From Alviniconcha marisindica (lineage: Eukaryota > Mollusca > Gastropoda > Provannidae), in NCBI GenBank assembly GCA_018857735.1, contig JABMCL010002757.1, positions 328,501 through 392,500 of the forward strand: a stretch of DNA of 64,000 nt, given 5' to 3'. Made by a program: the position numbers and the translations under genes. Positions 1-14,055 of this stretch are shown one piece after another; the first letter of the stretch is position 1, and the number at the start of each line of letters is the position of its first letter. The notes under the pieces are model-generated. The model did no database searches. It saw only the letters and a program-made list of their open reading frames with translations, and was not told the origin of the DNA.

Positions 1-135
1 TAAAGAAAACAAAAATGATTTTTTTTTCTCTTTATTAAACCCAAAGAAAGCAACAAAAGTCAGAAAGATGAAAGAAGTAAAAAAACTCACTAAATCATGC
101 AAAGAAATAAACAAACAGCCAACCAAATTACTCAC

Positions 136-170
<35 letters not shown>

Positions 171-252
171 CCCCCCCCCCTCCCCCAACTCATTTTAACT
201 ATATGACTTTCTAATTTTAAATAATATGTCACCAAGCAAAAAAAAAAATCAC
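1..252. other. LRP4 intron 24 (partial)
   Basis: Intronic. Contains an A-tract of about 32 nt at 137-168 followed by a C-tract at 171-181, possibly the tail of an old retroposed element. Nothing coding was seen. Confidence 0.7.
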
Positions 253-415
253 CTCCATTTGAGCATCAGCCCAGATGATGCGATTTGTAGGCCTGTCGAT
301 AGTCAGTCCATTAGGCCACCTCAGATTTTTTCTGATGATGATCCTGCGATTCTTGCCGTCCATGTCAGCACGTCCAATGTGAGGTTCCTCGCCCCAGTCC
401 GTCCAGAACAAGTGG
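253..415 (-). CDS. LRP4: LRP4 exon 24: YWTD propeller 3, blade 4
   Basis: About residues 1164-1218, the last LRP4 exon in the window. Contains [38 protein letters not shown] and AQME. Ends in phase 0 at GTGATT (weak donor), followed on the minus strand by a T-rich stretch. The next exon should lie below coordinate 1. Confidence 0.93.
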
Positions 416-3400
416 CTGACATTAAAATTGTGACAGGTGAGAATACTGTTCAAGATGACCATAACATCATTCTTGTCTGCCTTCATTACACCCAGTATGC
501 ACCAGGTGTAAGCCCATTTCAGCCCAGAACATCTGGCTAACAGGAAAACTATCATAAATGATAACACTCGTTTGAGATGATCATCAGATTCTTCACAGTT
601 ACATCAGTGCTACACCTAACTCAAGTATGGTACTGCCACAGAAAATACACAGGATGAAAAAGCTCTACTGCACTGATGAAAAGTTTCCAATCTTGTGTAC
701 CATTCAGGTTTGTTTATTCAACAAGACGATTCAGTAGCAGGTCAGAGCCCACTGAAAGAATCACAATATTATTTGTTAAAACATCTTTGTAAGAATACAC
801 TATGCTATAAACTGTCCTTCAAACTGCATAAAATGTGCCATTGCTATTTCCATGTTTCAACTCGAGAGACAGCCACATGCCAACAGCCACCGTTTCTCAC
901 CCCTCATCGTAGTGGAGAGCAATTGCCCGTGGTTTGTCCAGGTTCTTCCAGATGAGAACAGACCGCATGGAGCCATCCAGGTTGGCAACCTCAATACGGT
1001 TGTGGCCATCATCAGTCCAGTAGATTTTACGCCCCACTGAATCCACAGCTAAACCGTCAGGCGTGTGCAGACCGTCAGACACAACCACCTCCATTTCTGA
1101 CCCATCCAGATTTGCCCGCGTGATCTTGTCCATCACTGTGTCGGTCCAGTAAACTTTGCCTGCGCAAAACACACCGAGATGACCAGGCGATTACTGTGGA
1201 GTCTATTTCCATGACAGAAACAACAGTACAGGTGAGCCTGCATATAATTCTGGGTGCTGGAAAGGTGTGATCACATTGTAAGGGCACCTTTTCCCTCAAG
1301 ACAGCACAGTGTTTAAAAAGAAGAAAAGAAACAGATATGATAAGCAGCAAGCCCCAGTTGTTTTTTAATCCTACATAATACATTACAATACAGACATCAC
1401 ACAATGCATTTAGCACAGTATGCAGTAGACATAAATACAAGAGCAACATGCTGAATAATACATAGCAATAGACAATCAAACAACAAGTACACCACTCACG
1501 CATGCAGTGAGGGGTGTGGTGTGGTGGGGTGGTGATATGGGCAGGAGAGATAGGGGAGACAGTCTTACAGACTAAATGGGAAGGGGGAACATATACATAC
1601 TTCCAGCAAATACACGAGTCTGATTGACTCCTTACATCACACATCATTTTACATGGAAGATGACTAGGGAAAAATCAAGTTGCATAAACTGGGAAGAGAA
1701 ATTTAGAAATGCAAAATTCCTGTCAGGAGGGGAATCACTGAGAGGTCTATTCTAGACTACTCTTGGTTTCCAAGAAAGAAATCCCATTAGATTTGACTTT
1801 CGGTAAAAAGCACCTTGGTTTCTGCATGTGGTGCCCCACCTTGTAGCTGCTACTGAAACAATGTGTGCAAGCAAAGCTGAACCAATGTCTTGACCTACCA
1901 TCAACAATGTCCACATCAATGGCGATGGCATTTTTCAGTTTTCCAGTGGGAACCACAACATCAGCATAATATTCGACCTCCAGCGAGATGCGGCGTATAT
2001 CCTGCCGACGTGTGAAGATCAGGAAATTACTCATCTCTGTAACAGACAAGTTAGTACCTGTGAAAATGGTCCAGTAAGTGAAGCACTGATTAGACTGAAG
2101 CTAACAGTTGTGGGAGTTTTGTCTTATACATGACACAGGAAAATATTTAAAAGGTCCTTGCAAGACCACGTATATTGATACAAAAAGCCTTGTCAGATGC
2201 AATGATTTGCAGGGACATGGACAGCAAGTTGTGAACAGACAAAACTTGGGACACCTGTTGTCATACATATGCCCACACCAAAGATACACTCTGCACTCAG
2301 TGTATGGACAGTAGTAAATCACACTCTTACCTCTTTCACAGTTCATGCCATCGGCGGACATGAGGACGCCGGTAGGGCAGGCGCAGGTGTGTCCTCTGGG
2401 TAGTGGCGCCACAAGGCAAAGGTGGCTGCAGCCACCGTTGTTGGTGCGACACACTGTGGGCACTGAAACACCAGCCAGTCCAACATGAGGCAACTGCAGG
2501 CACACAGTTCAATGGCCAAGTCTATCGCAGCAATGGTGGTGTCATTAACACATCCCACATTACGCAGTACTTTAACTGTATTCAAGGCAGTGTCCATATG
2601 GTTAATGGTGCACAGAATGTTAAACTTATAATAACGAAGGATTGGCACAACCAAATTAACCATTTTTTTTATAACCACAATTTGGAGACAAATCCATGCA
2701 GACAACAACACAGACAGAAAGATGTAAATAAGAAAACTACCAGTGCATAGAAACTCACATACCCAGTGTATCTTTCCCTATCCATCCTAACTTGACCTGA
2801 GTGTGTGTAGGCAGTGAACATGCAAGAAGCTGTTGTTGTTGTTGTTGTTGTTGCAGTGTTCCCCAGCTGAACACTGGGGATCACCTAGTGTATGCAATTG
2901 TACACTGACAAATGCATTCCATAGTGTGAGAGGACTGCATGTTTGACCATTTGCGTTATCCCACCATACATGCAGCCACATGAGAAATCTTCAGAGGATT
3001 TGTCCCTATTTCTGTACAGTGGATGCTGTTTTGGTGGATGCTGTTATGCAAGGAGCTTATCATGACTGAGGATGAGCCCCATACAATTATGCAGCGCATA
3101 ACATTTTAATGTAGCCCTGCTGTCATTGCTGGTGTCAGTGGGTTGCTACATGGCGCAAGCCAAGGCGGCCCCGCAAGAAGTGAGGAATAGTAACTTGTAG
3201 GTCATTTGAAGTCTAGTCATAAAAACATGCTTAACTACGAAAAAGATATATTTGTGACATCTGGCAAGCTTGGACTTGGGAAGAAAACTGAAAAAGTGCC
3301 CCGGGGAGCGGGGATAGCTCAGTGGTTAGAGCACCGGACTTGTGATCGAAAAGTCATGGGTTCAAATCCCTGAAGGAGCGGCGGGAGAATTTTCTTCTCC

Positions 3401-6400
3401 AGGGTCAACTTCCTGTGCTGACTCTTATTTCGGTATCCATTCCACCCCCATGTTACTGCAGCAGCAGATGAAAGACCCTGGTTATTCTGCCAAAGTGCAG
3501 GTGGCAGGTTACAGCTAAATATGCATGCACCTTACGTATGTGGCTTTGCAAGAAGTGACATGGTGCATGGTTGTATGGTGTACACAGAATGCACCGAGAT
3601 GTCAGCAGTTTCATGTGGCACCAGCCATGCCAGCACTGTAAGTACACCACTTCGATGGATATTCAAAAAGCACGCTATAAAAAGCTATTCACTCATGTAG
3701 AATCACATGCGAGCACAGTGAGTCTGCTCAAGAGTGGAGAATAGCGCTATATAAAAGTGATCAACAACAACAATCCAAAAGCTCTTGACAGCACCTACCT
3801 TGCTCCCGGTTTCTGTGGAAGACTTTGAGGTCCATGGGGTGCGCCAGGTTACGAAGCAAGATGCCTCGCTCGGCCCCCGTCTCTTTGTTGGCCACATGAA
3901 TGCTCTGTGTCTGCCAGTCTGACCAGTACATGGTGTCCGCAAAGATGGTCAGTCCAAATGGGTGTTGGAGGTCCAGGCCAATCACAGTCTATTAGGAAAT
4001 AAATGGCGAACTGATGGTAGTACAAAGCTGCATGCAAATGAAAGACTGTCAGCAAACTGGTTCTCAAGACTGTCAGTCTACACAGGTGTAGTGGGTCGCT
4101 TGGTAACAGAGAAATCGATGGTGTAAAGGTGATGAAGAACAAAGTTAACTACCTCTTATAGTTCATTACTATCTGTGTTTACAAAGGTAGAACAGCACAT
4201 AGGTGGGTGTGCATGCGCATGCCACGCACACACACAAGACACATTAACACAGAAACTGACATCCACACACTCACTAATATACTCACATGCAAGCACAAGC
4301 AGAAATAGACACATATATACAGATGCAGATACTTTAGACCCATTTGCATTGGTCAATTGACTTACACACAGAGACTCAAGCACAGAAGTGCACACTCACA
4401 TACACTCACTCGCATACACACACACTCACATGCACCCACATACACATGCACGCCCGCCCACACGCATGCACGTACGCACAGTCCTGTCAACCAACCTTTC
4501 TGTCTCTGCCATCAAAGTTGCTGCTCTCGATGACTTTGTGTCTGGCATCAATCCAGTAGAGGCGGCTCCGCTCATAGTCGATGGCCAGTCCATTGGGCCA
4601 AGTCAAGTTTTGGGAGATGAGAATGATCCGATCCTGACCATCCATTCCTGCACGCTCGATCCTGGGTCTTTTGCCAAGGTCCGCCCAGAACATGAAACTG
4701 TAAATGGAAGTTGCAAATGCAGGTTCAGAGTTCCCAGGCCGCCAAGGACGGTCCAGAACATGAAGTTAAACAGTGTGCACAAACAAAAAACAGCAAATAC
4801 TGAAATAGTCAAAGTATTGGTGTAGCTGGCATGATAGATGTAACTGAACACGTACCGAGAAAAACATTCCAGGTGCTGAAAATGGCAACTGTGTAAAACA
4901 TTGTGAACAAACGTCAATGATGCAGCGTCTTCTTACAACACACAGTTATACACCCCTGCAACAGCATCACAGAAACAAAACAACTACAAGCAGTGTTTAA
5001 GTACATGCACCACATCCATCACCATCCATTTCTTCTCACCCAGAGCGAGGATCCACCACGATGTCGCGGGCCTGGTCAAGGTCACGCCAAATGAGCACGG
5101 TGCGCAGACTGCCGTCAAGTCGACTGACCTCTATCCGATGGTTACCAGCATCAGTCCAGTACAAGTTGCGTCCTGCCCAGTCCACAGCCAGTCCTGTGGG
5201 GCTCTCCAGGCTTGTGCCGATCAACACCTGCAGTGGGGGACAGGTAGGGGATGTCCACTTACAAATTATTTCAGGAGTGGGTGACAGGTGGTTGACGTCC
5301 ACACATAAATCATTTCAGGAGTGGGTGACAGGTGGTTGACGTCCACACATAAATCATTTCAGGAGTGGGGGACAGGTAGGGGATGTCCACTTATAAATCA
5401 TTTCAGGAATGGGGGACAGGTGGGGGACGTCCACTTATAAATCATTTCAGGAGTGGGGGACAGGTGGGGGGATGTCCACTTATAAATCACTTCAGGAGTG
5501 GGGGACATGATGATGATGAAGTGATGCTTAATGTCCTCAGATGTCAGTTGACATATTAGGGACAAGTTGTGACCAATGCCGAAGCACGGTGCAATAAATC
5601 TTTACGTCCACGGAAACCAGAAGGCTCGTTAGGATGGACAATCCAGGACGTCCACCTCGACTCTCACACAGCTCCTGAACTATGTCGAGTGGGGGACAGG
5701 TGGGGATGTCCACTTATAAATCATTTCAGGAGTGGGGGACAAGTGGGGGATGTCCACTTATAAATCATTTCAGGAGTGGGGGACAGGTGGGGGTTGCCCA
5801 CTTATAATAAATCATTTCAGGAGTGGGGGACAGGTGGGGGATGTCCACTTATAATAAATCACTTCAGGAGTGGGGGACAGGTGGGGAATGTCCACTTATA
5901 ATAAATCACTTCAGGAGTGGGGGACAGGTGGTGGATGTCCACTTATAATAAATCACTTCAGGAGTGGGGGACAGGTGGGGGATGTCCACTTATAATAAAT
6001 CACTTCAGGAGTGGGGGACAGGTGGTGGATGTCCACTTATAATAAATCACTTCAGGAGTGGGGGACAGGTGGTGGATGTCCACTTATAAATCATTTCTGG
6101 CTGCACACAGCAAAGGTCTTTAGGCAGATAAAAATAACAGAGAACTATACAGTTCCTAAGCATTATGGCTAAACATATAAAAAAAAACAGAAAAAACATC
6201 TTCCCAAAATACACAAAGTACCATACCTCCTCAGTGCTGCCATTCCAAAAGGCATGGCCAATAATGTCTGCATCAAGATCGGACCAGTAGATGGAGTCGG
6301 TGTCACTGTCATACTCCACACCAATGGCGCTGGACACCTTGGAAAGGGAGATGACTACGTCTGCCAGCTCTGTGGAGTCCAGGGACAATCGACGCACATC

Positions 6401-7477
6401 CTTCTTTGTGGCAAACAGCAGGAATGAGCTGATCTCTGCAAGGTATTAACATTTAATCACATTTACTGCTGGCAGCTAAAGAGAGGAAATAATTAATCAG
6501 TACAGATCAAGAAATACATTGTGTAATGGCTCAATGTTTGCGAAATAATCTATTTACATGTTTTCATCCCATGCATGTTTTTAGTTATCTTTTTCTCTCT
6601 CAGAAGCTGGAGAAGAAAAAAAGGTGAATCACCTAATATCAATAACAACAAAAAACCTAAGCCAAAAAGAGGGGTCGTTTAATGGAGAGAAAAAAAGGAA
6701 GGCGAAGGGTATGGTAATAAATTCACTTGCATGTATCATGTCTTGTTACCATATAGTATTGACATATACTACAGTCAAATGACATGAGTTAAATCCATCC
6801 ATTAATTTTTGACTGCTGAAAATTCAAGAAAGCAGTCATAACTATTTATGTGTCTCACTTCAAAATGAGATTTTGTACAATGAATCTATATTTTCACTTA
6901 CCTTTCAACACTTTTGATATTCTTATGACTTTCCAGAACCTGAAGATTTTTGTTTTAATTCCCATAGCACCTAAAACAATTTGACACAGACTCTGATGGC
7001 TTACCCATGCAAAATCATATGAGACAAGTGACTCATTTCACGGTACAACTTACGCTGGGAACAGGTGCGTTTGTTCATCTTCAGCTTCAGTCCTGTGGGA
7101 CAGGCACAGGTGTAGCTCTGCTCGTTGGGCAGACACAGGTGACTGCAGTTGCTATGGAGACACAAGTTGTTCCCTGCAAACACAGGAAAATGCAATAAAC
7201 AGCATATCAAAAACAGAGACTGCATCCGAGACTTTTGCTGTGAATGGGGTAACAACATGAAACTCATACCACATCCAACAGCCCTCGTTGCAACTCAAAA
7301 CTTCAATTAACCAACAAGAAAAGCTAGTCACTCATGTAGAATTACATGCGAGCGCAGTGAATCTGCTCAAGAGAGCGGAGAATAGCGCTATATAAGTGAT
7401 CATCAATCAATCAAAAGAAAACTGTAAAGAAAAACAAACATGTGCATGGGTACATACACACACACACAAGTACACAT

Positions 7478-7536
<59 letters not shown>

Positions 7537-10500
7537 AACACACACACACACACACACATACATGACACCCACACAACTTACCAGCAGGCTGTCTCTGGGG
7601 GTGCCACGTGTGGATGTCCATGGGAAAGTGAAGGCGGGTGCGCACAGTCTCCAGCGGCTGTCCACTGAACTTGTTGGCCTTGTTGATGCTCTTGGTGTAC
7701 CAGTCCGTCCAATACAGCTCATCCTCAAACAGCGTCAATGCGAAAGGATGGGGCAAACCTAAACACACACAGACATCAGCATTGTGGGTATATATTACTG
7801 CAAGGCTAACAGTCTCCACCTGAACAACCATGTTTGCCATAATTGCTGTGACACAGTTTAGCCAGTTCCTAATCAGCAAACCCAGTTTGTGAAAAGGGGG
7901 GGGGGAATGATGGAAAAACAGGATGGGGGAAATCAAATATTTCAAAGTTTTTTTTTATGTCTGTTCATATCGTGGGGATATTAGACACACACACACACAC
8001 ACACGCACACACACACATACAGATTTAAGTGTTATCTGGGCAGAATCAGATCTTAAAGAACAAACTCAGGTTTTTACAGGCTGACACTGACACCGACAGT
8101 GTGGGATGGGGGATGGAGGGAGTTGGGGAGAGTTAAGTGACCCCCTGGCTATATCCTCATCTTCACCTTCAGAACAAAACACTCAAGTGCTACCGAGTCA
8201 AAGCAAACAAATGTCAACAGAAAGGGACTGTCCTGTATATTATAACCATGTTTACTTCACAAAGGCAACACAGAATAAAATGCTCCAGAAAGGAGGTTGG
8301 TTGTAAAAAGAGTGAGCTTTACCAGGATCAAACAGGCCAGACAAGAGGGTTCACGCACCTTCATTGATGACTGTTCTCCTGTGCTTGCCGTCCAGGGCTG
8401 CACTCTCTATGACGTGGTGCTTAGCGTCAGCCCAGTACAAGCGCTCTGTGGCATAGTCGATGGTCAGGCCGTTGGGCCAGAACAGGGAGGAATTGGCGAT
8501 AACCGTGCGGAGACTGCCATCCATTCCCGCTCGTTCAATCTTGGGTGTCTTGCCCCAGTCCGTCCAGAACAGCGTACTGCAATGGAGAAGTTAGAGAAAT
8601 AAATGGGATTCGGCAGGGTCAAACAGACCCTCACTTTCAGATCATAACAAAGGTGGCCTTACCATTAATTTATTTGGGGGGTTGGGGCTGGGGTGGAAAT
8701 ATTAGGCACACACTTGTCTGCATAGCCACTGCTCAAATGAACAGCTTGCTGGGCAGCTGAGAGAGGTAGATCAAACAAAACATGACACAGAGCCATGTAC
8801 CATTAAAGTATAAGGGGAAAAAACATCTTCGACTTACCCTTTAGCAGGGTAGGCCACAATGGCTCTGGGTTTCTGCAGTCCTTCCCAGATGACAACCTTG
8901 CGATTGGAGCCATCAAGGTTGGACACCTCAATGCGACGGGTTCCCGCATCTGTCCAGAAGAGCTTGTCATGGATCCAGTCCACTGCCAGACCGCCTAAAG
9001 TAAACAGAAACAAGGAAACAAAACCTCAAATACAGTCCCCCAAGCACAAAAGCCATGCTTACATTTTCTCTTACTTGTCAAATCCTGGAAGATACTTACC
9101 ATGCTTTACAATGTGACACTGATGGCAAACAGCGCACCTTTCAGCCTTCAGAGATAATTACTCAATTGTCCAAGACGTTAATGCGGAACTTAGCGTATTT
9201 CTTTGTCATCCAGCAAACCAACCTACCTGGGCTTTCCAGGCCGCCTGTAACAATTTCTCTAATGTCCGACCCATTCATGTGCGCTCGTTTGATTGTGTCC
9301 AAGGTGACGTCAGACCAGAAGATGAGGCGGTGCTCATGGTGGAAGTCCACAGCGATGGCGTTGTGAAGACCACGCAGAATGGAGGTGTATTCCATCTTGT
9401 CTGTGGTCACACGTCGAATGTCCACCCGGTTGGCAAAGATCAAGTAAGCCTCTCCTCCTGGCAAACACAAATCACAATGCTCCGGTTTCTATCAGTGCTG
9501 ATGGAATAAGGTCAGTGCTACCAGAGACGTCTCACTGTTTTTCTCCCTTTTTAAAAGAAATGTTTAGTTGTGGGAGTGGGGCATTACTATTAGTGTTCGC
9601 TTTTTTCTCTCTTTTTTTCTAAATTCTCACATGTGCTCACGTCAAAAAATCATTTGGACTTTTATTCATGAACTGACCTGAATCAAATTTTGCAGCCAAA
9701 TTTTTTTCCTCCCTTTTTTTCCATGGACAAGTGACAAGGGTGAAAGGTAGGACTTAAAAAGCCTGGACAGGGGACAGGGGACAGGAGGGGTGGAGAAGGG
9801 AGGCTGGGGGCGACAGTACCACCATTCACATTCACTCACCAAGAGCCTTGCACCCTCTGCCGTCAGGCTTCAGTCTGTAGCCGCTGACGCAGTTGCAGTA
9901 AAATGACCCGGCAGTGTTGCGGCAGATCTGACTGCAGGTGCCCTCAGAGCGGCATTCGTCCACATCTGAACCCAATCAACATGACTTATTTACAGCCTGA
10001 AGTGAGGAATGCTATTTCAGCTATTTTCTGAGAAAGAACATTTCATGTCCTCTTGAACACAATGCAAAGACACCACCAAGAACAAGAGAGGTACACTTCG
10101 GGAATAGACTAAAGCTTGCAATAAAATCTGACCACTAACCAACTGACTAGCAGAGTGACTGACTACATAAAGACTATAAGAAATGGCAGGCACAGAACCA
10201 AAACAAGAGATGAGTTTGGATTTAGACACTGGTCAACAGATCTAGTTTGCCATGTTCTTTTCATCATATGCAAGAAACAAACAATAATCAAGAAAAAGAC
10301 CTACAAAGGAAGAGACAAACAAACAAAGAAAAGCAACAAAAAGAAATAACAGGCTCACCAATGCATCTCTTTTTGTCAGAGTGAAGTTTAAAGCCATCCT
10401 CACACATACAGCGACTCCCACGCGGTGTGGAGACACAACGGTGATCACATCCCCCGTTGTTCACTTCACAAACATCACCACGGTTAACACCTGAAAATAT

Positions 10501-12026
10501 AAACAGGAAGAAATTCAGATCTAGACAGTGGGTCTGCTGGCACACAGAGATATTTTACAGGTTCAGTTTAATGCAGCCAGCTGCAAAAGTCTTATCAAAG
10601 CAAACAGAAATTTCTCCAATCACAAGTAGAGAGTCTGATTCACTGATCGTGACACTTGTCATCAGTTATATTTGGAGAAAAGCTGAATGAACTGGGAAGG
10701 CAGAAAAACTAGAATGGAAATTTTTATAGAAGCAGGCAAAGCAAATGTTACCTCTTCCATGTTCTTCCATGCTTAAAAGAAGGAAGCTTTGATGCTTCTG
10801 GTTTCTCAGCTGAGAGAACCATAAAAAAAAAAAAAAAATCTGTGTCCATGGAAACCCCCACTATGTGCATGGTAAGATGAGCAGACCCAATACATGCAGC
10901 TGATGTTCAGTGGTACAGGTACTGTTCCTCTCCTCTTCTTTCATCATTTTTTTTTATAAATTAACTGGGGTATTGGATGTGGACTGGATGTGGGTCACAC
11001 ATTATTATATAAATATACAGCTGTCTTTGGTCCTTCCACTGGAACAGTCTCCCTCTTTCTCAGTGTGGAACACTAACATGTAAGTCTTTTAAAAAGATAC
11101 AGAGTTGGAGACTTACGCTCAGGTACACACACTCACACACACACACACACACTGACTGAGAGACAGAGACAGAGAGAGGGAGTTAACCTCTGTTGCAGTT
11201 CCTTTCATCAGAGTTATCGCCACAGTCATCTCTGCCATTGCACAGCTTGTGAACACCCACACACTTCTTGTTGTCACACTGGAACTGCCCAAAGCTGCAC
11301 TCATCTTTCACTGGAACAGCAACACACAGCACACAAAGCTGTTTTAGTCTGAAAAAGCTAGCTTTTTATGGAACCCCCCCACTTTTTCTCTAACACAGTA
11401 CCTGGCCCGTTTTTTGTTTTGTTTTACACACAATACTTGTCCTATTCTGCCCCACCATACTTACCCTATTCTCTCCCACCATACTTCCCCTATTTGTCCT
11501 ATTCTCCTACACATGTTTCCTATTCTCCAGCACATTTGTCCTGTTCTACTACACACTACTTGTCCTATTCTCCTACGCAATATTTGTACTGTTCTCACCC
11601 ACAATACTTGTCCTATTCTCCTACACAATACTTGTCCTGTTCTCCAATACAACACTTGTCTTGTTCTCCTACACAATATTTGTTCCATCCTCCCACAAAA
11701 TGTTTGGCCCCGATAAAACCATGCTGGTTGACTGGGCGTAAAACACCAAGTTACTTAATTCCACACAATATTTGCTGTGTTCTCCCACGCAGTCTTTAAC
11801 TTGCTCTCCCCCAGGGTCAGGGTGCGTCAGTAATACTGACATCTGTGAAACTGATGTGACTGTTGCAAACTGATGCGACTGTTGCAGGTTCCAGCAAGTA
11901 GAACTGTTCATGACAATTGCTGGTGGTGTACAATTAACCTGTCAGCTAGACATGCAGTCAGCCTGGGTTCTTCTCCTGCAGTCCTCCTATCAGGGTGGAA
12001 GGACACCTGTTCTTTGGGAGATGAAC

Positions 12027-12094
<68 letters not shown>

Positions 12095-14024
12095 CTTTTT
12101 TCAACTCCTCTGCCTCTTTGGCAAGCAGCCACATTCCATCTTCAGGTGTTTATCTAGTATGTGCTGTATTTTTGAGTCCCACCAGGGGTATGGCTGCCAG
12201 TCTGCCAATGCTTGGGATTTTTAATGTGTGCGCTGATGCCAATGCATGTGATTATACATGGGGGCTGTATGAACACCATCAGAGAGTTTGCACAGAAAGC
12301 CAGCTCTGGGAGAAAAATTGTTTGACACACTGGGGAGTCAAACCTGCATCAGCAATTTGCCAGACCCACAATCAACCAACTGAGCCACATCCCCGCTCTT
12401 GCCGGGGTTCAATCCTGGCATAAGTCACAGACATGCACGACTTTCCTTTTTCACGGTTACTGGCAAACATCTTTTCTGGCCTCTATTCCCAAGTTCTTTC
12501 AGTTTCAACCCAGCACTAAATGGTTCTGCTGGGAAAGTTAACCTGCAATACACTGGTTTCATATCCAGAGGCAGCATCGCCTCATCAGACCTCACCTGCG
12601 AAACTAGATGTAATCAGCAGTCTTCTGAACCACAAGCAGATGAGATCCAGTGAGGCCATGCTGCCTCTGGATTATGACACCAGTGTAAGGAAAGCAAGGA
12701 AATACTTGTCACCACATTCTTTGCACACACACACAAAAAGACTCACAGCATCTGGTTTCATCACTCTCATCAGGGCAGTCACTCTTCCCATCACATTTCT
12801 GTGTTTTGTTGATGCACCTGCCCATGTCACAGCGGAACTGCCCCCTTTTGCATTTCGCTATCGCTGGAAATGCAGAAGGCATGTATGTTACTCATCATCA
12901 GTCTTATTATCTAACATAACTTTCTTGTACATTTCTCATCTGAAACATGCTACAGTTCAGGCTACATGTCTTGAGACAATAGCTGTGTGCCTTAAAATCA
13001 TGTTAAATAAAATAAAATAAAACAAAGGCAGGTTTGTTTTTAACATGCTTATATACTAAAACCACATATGAAATACAAATCCATAGTACAGTGAGGTGAG
13101 CACTAGTTACAGTATAAAAGACAGCAGGATTAATTATGACTGGTCAAAATGAACATATTAAAAAAAAAAAAATGACAAGAACACCTGCCACATAAACACT
13201 GCTACACAAAAGAGTGTATGTTCACAGTGTATACAAATGCTCTCAGAAGTTAAAAACTACGAAACATTTACACAGCAATACATCCCACAAAAAACCCTCC
13301 CCCACAAACCCCGAGATGTAGACAAGTAGTAAAATATTTAACATTCACACTGTTTTACAGGAACACACACACACACATACACACACACACACACACACAG
13401 AGAAAAAATGGCAACTACTTTGAACATAAAGTACTGCCTGATGCAAATCACCACACTACACTTACACACAAACACACACGAAGAAAAAATGGCAACTACT
13501 TTGAACATAAAGTACTGCCTGATGCAAAGTGCACCACACATACACCTTACACACAAACAACTACACAACATAACCAAACAGCAGAATGTTGCGACTTACG
13601 GCAGCTTTGTTCATCAGACCCATCATCACAGTCAATGTCACCATCACACTTCCAGCTGGCATTGATACAGATCCCACTGGTGCAGTTAAACTCTCCTTCC
13701 TGGCAGTAGCCTATAAACCATCCAGTGCCCAGTCATTAGTGTCACTCACAGTCACAGGGTGTAAACTGCTATCTCAGCAATAGGAAATACAGTGTATTAC
13801 AATACAACTCTACTGACAAGTGTCAATACAAGTGTACTAGGATTATTTTGTGGCTGCCAAGTACACTCAGCAAACATGCATGCCAATCATAAAACCTTAA
13901 ATTACAACAACAGCAAATATTTGGTGATTTTAGCTCAAAATGACCCACATCCACCCCGCTGCCCTCCATGAAAACATAGTGCTGGAGAAGGTAGTGTTTT
14001 GGATGTGGTGGGGAGAAGGGTGGA

Positions 14025-14055
<31 letters not shown>

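Larger units (their letters stand above)
11311..12746. other. LRP4 intron 8: tandem repeats, (TG)n and a SINE
   Basis: Holds a degenerate about 24-bp tandem repeat (11430-11790), (TA)n(TG)n at 12029-12091 and a minus-strand tRNA-derived SINE at about 12127-12400, each listed separately. Confidence 0.8.

Noticed and set aside
3305..3385. A tRNA gene
   Set aside because: Box A and box B are present, but stems do not pair convincingly, a long body follows, and the 3' end recurs elsewhere; it is a SINE.
5036..5302. Extension of exon 18 coding upstream into the minisatellite
   Set aside because: The frame is open by chance through one unit, but a phase-correct acceptor lies at 5228-5229 and the extra residues have no counterpart in LRP4.
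253..9457. Assignment to LRP5/6 or LRP1/2
   Set aside because: LRP5/6 have no N-terminal LDLa array and place LDLa after the propellers; LRP1/2 interleave many LDLa clusters. Eight LDLa, EGF pair, then propeller-EGF repeats fits LRP4.
11414..11799. Open frames of 100-143 codons
   Set aside because: Caused by the about 24-bp CTATTCTCC tandem repeat, which contains no stops in some frames.
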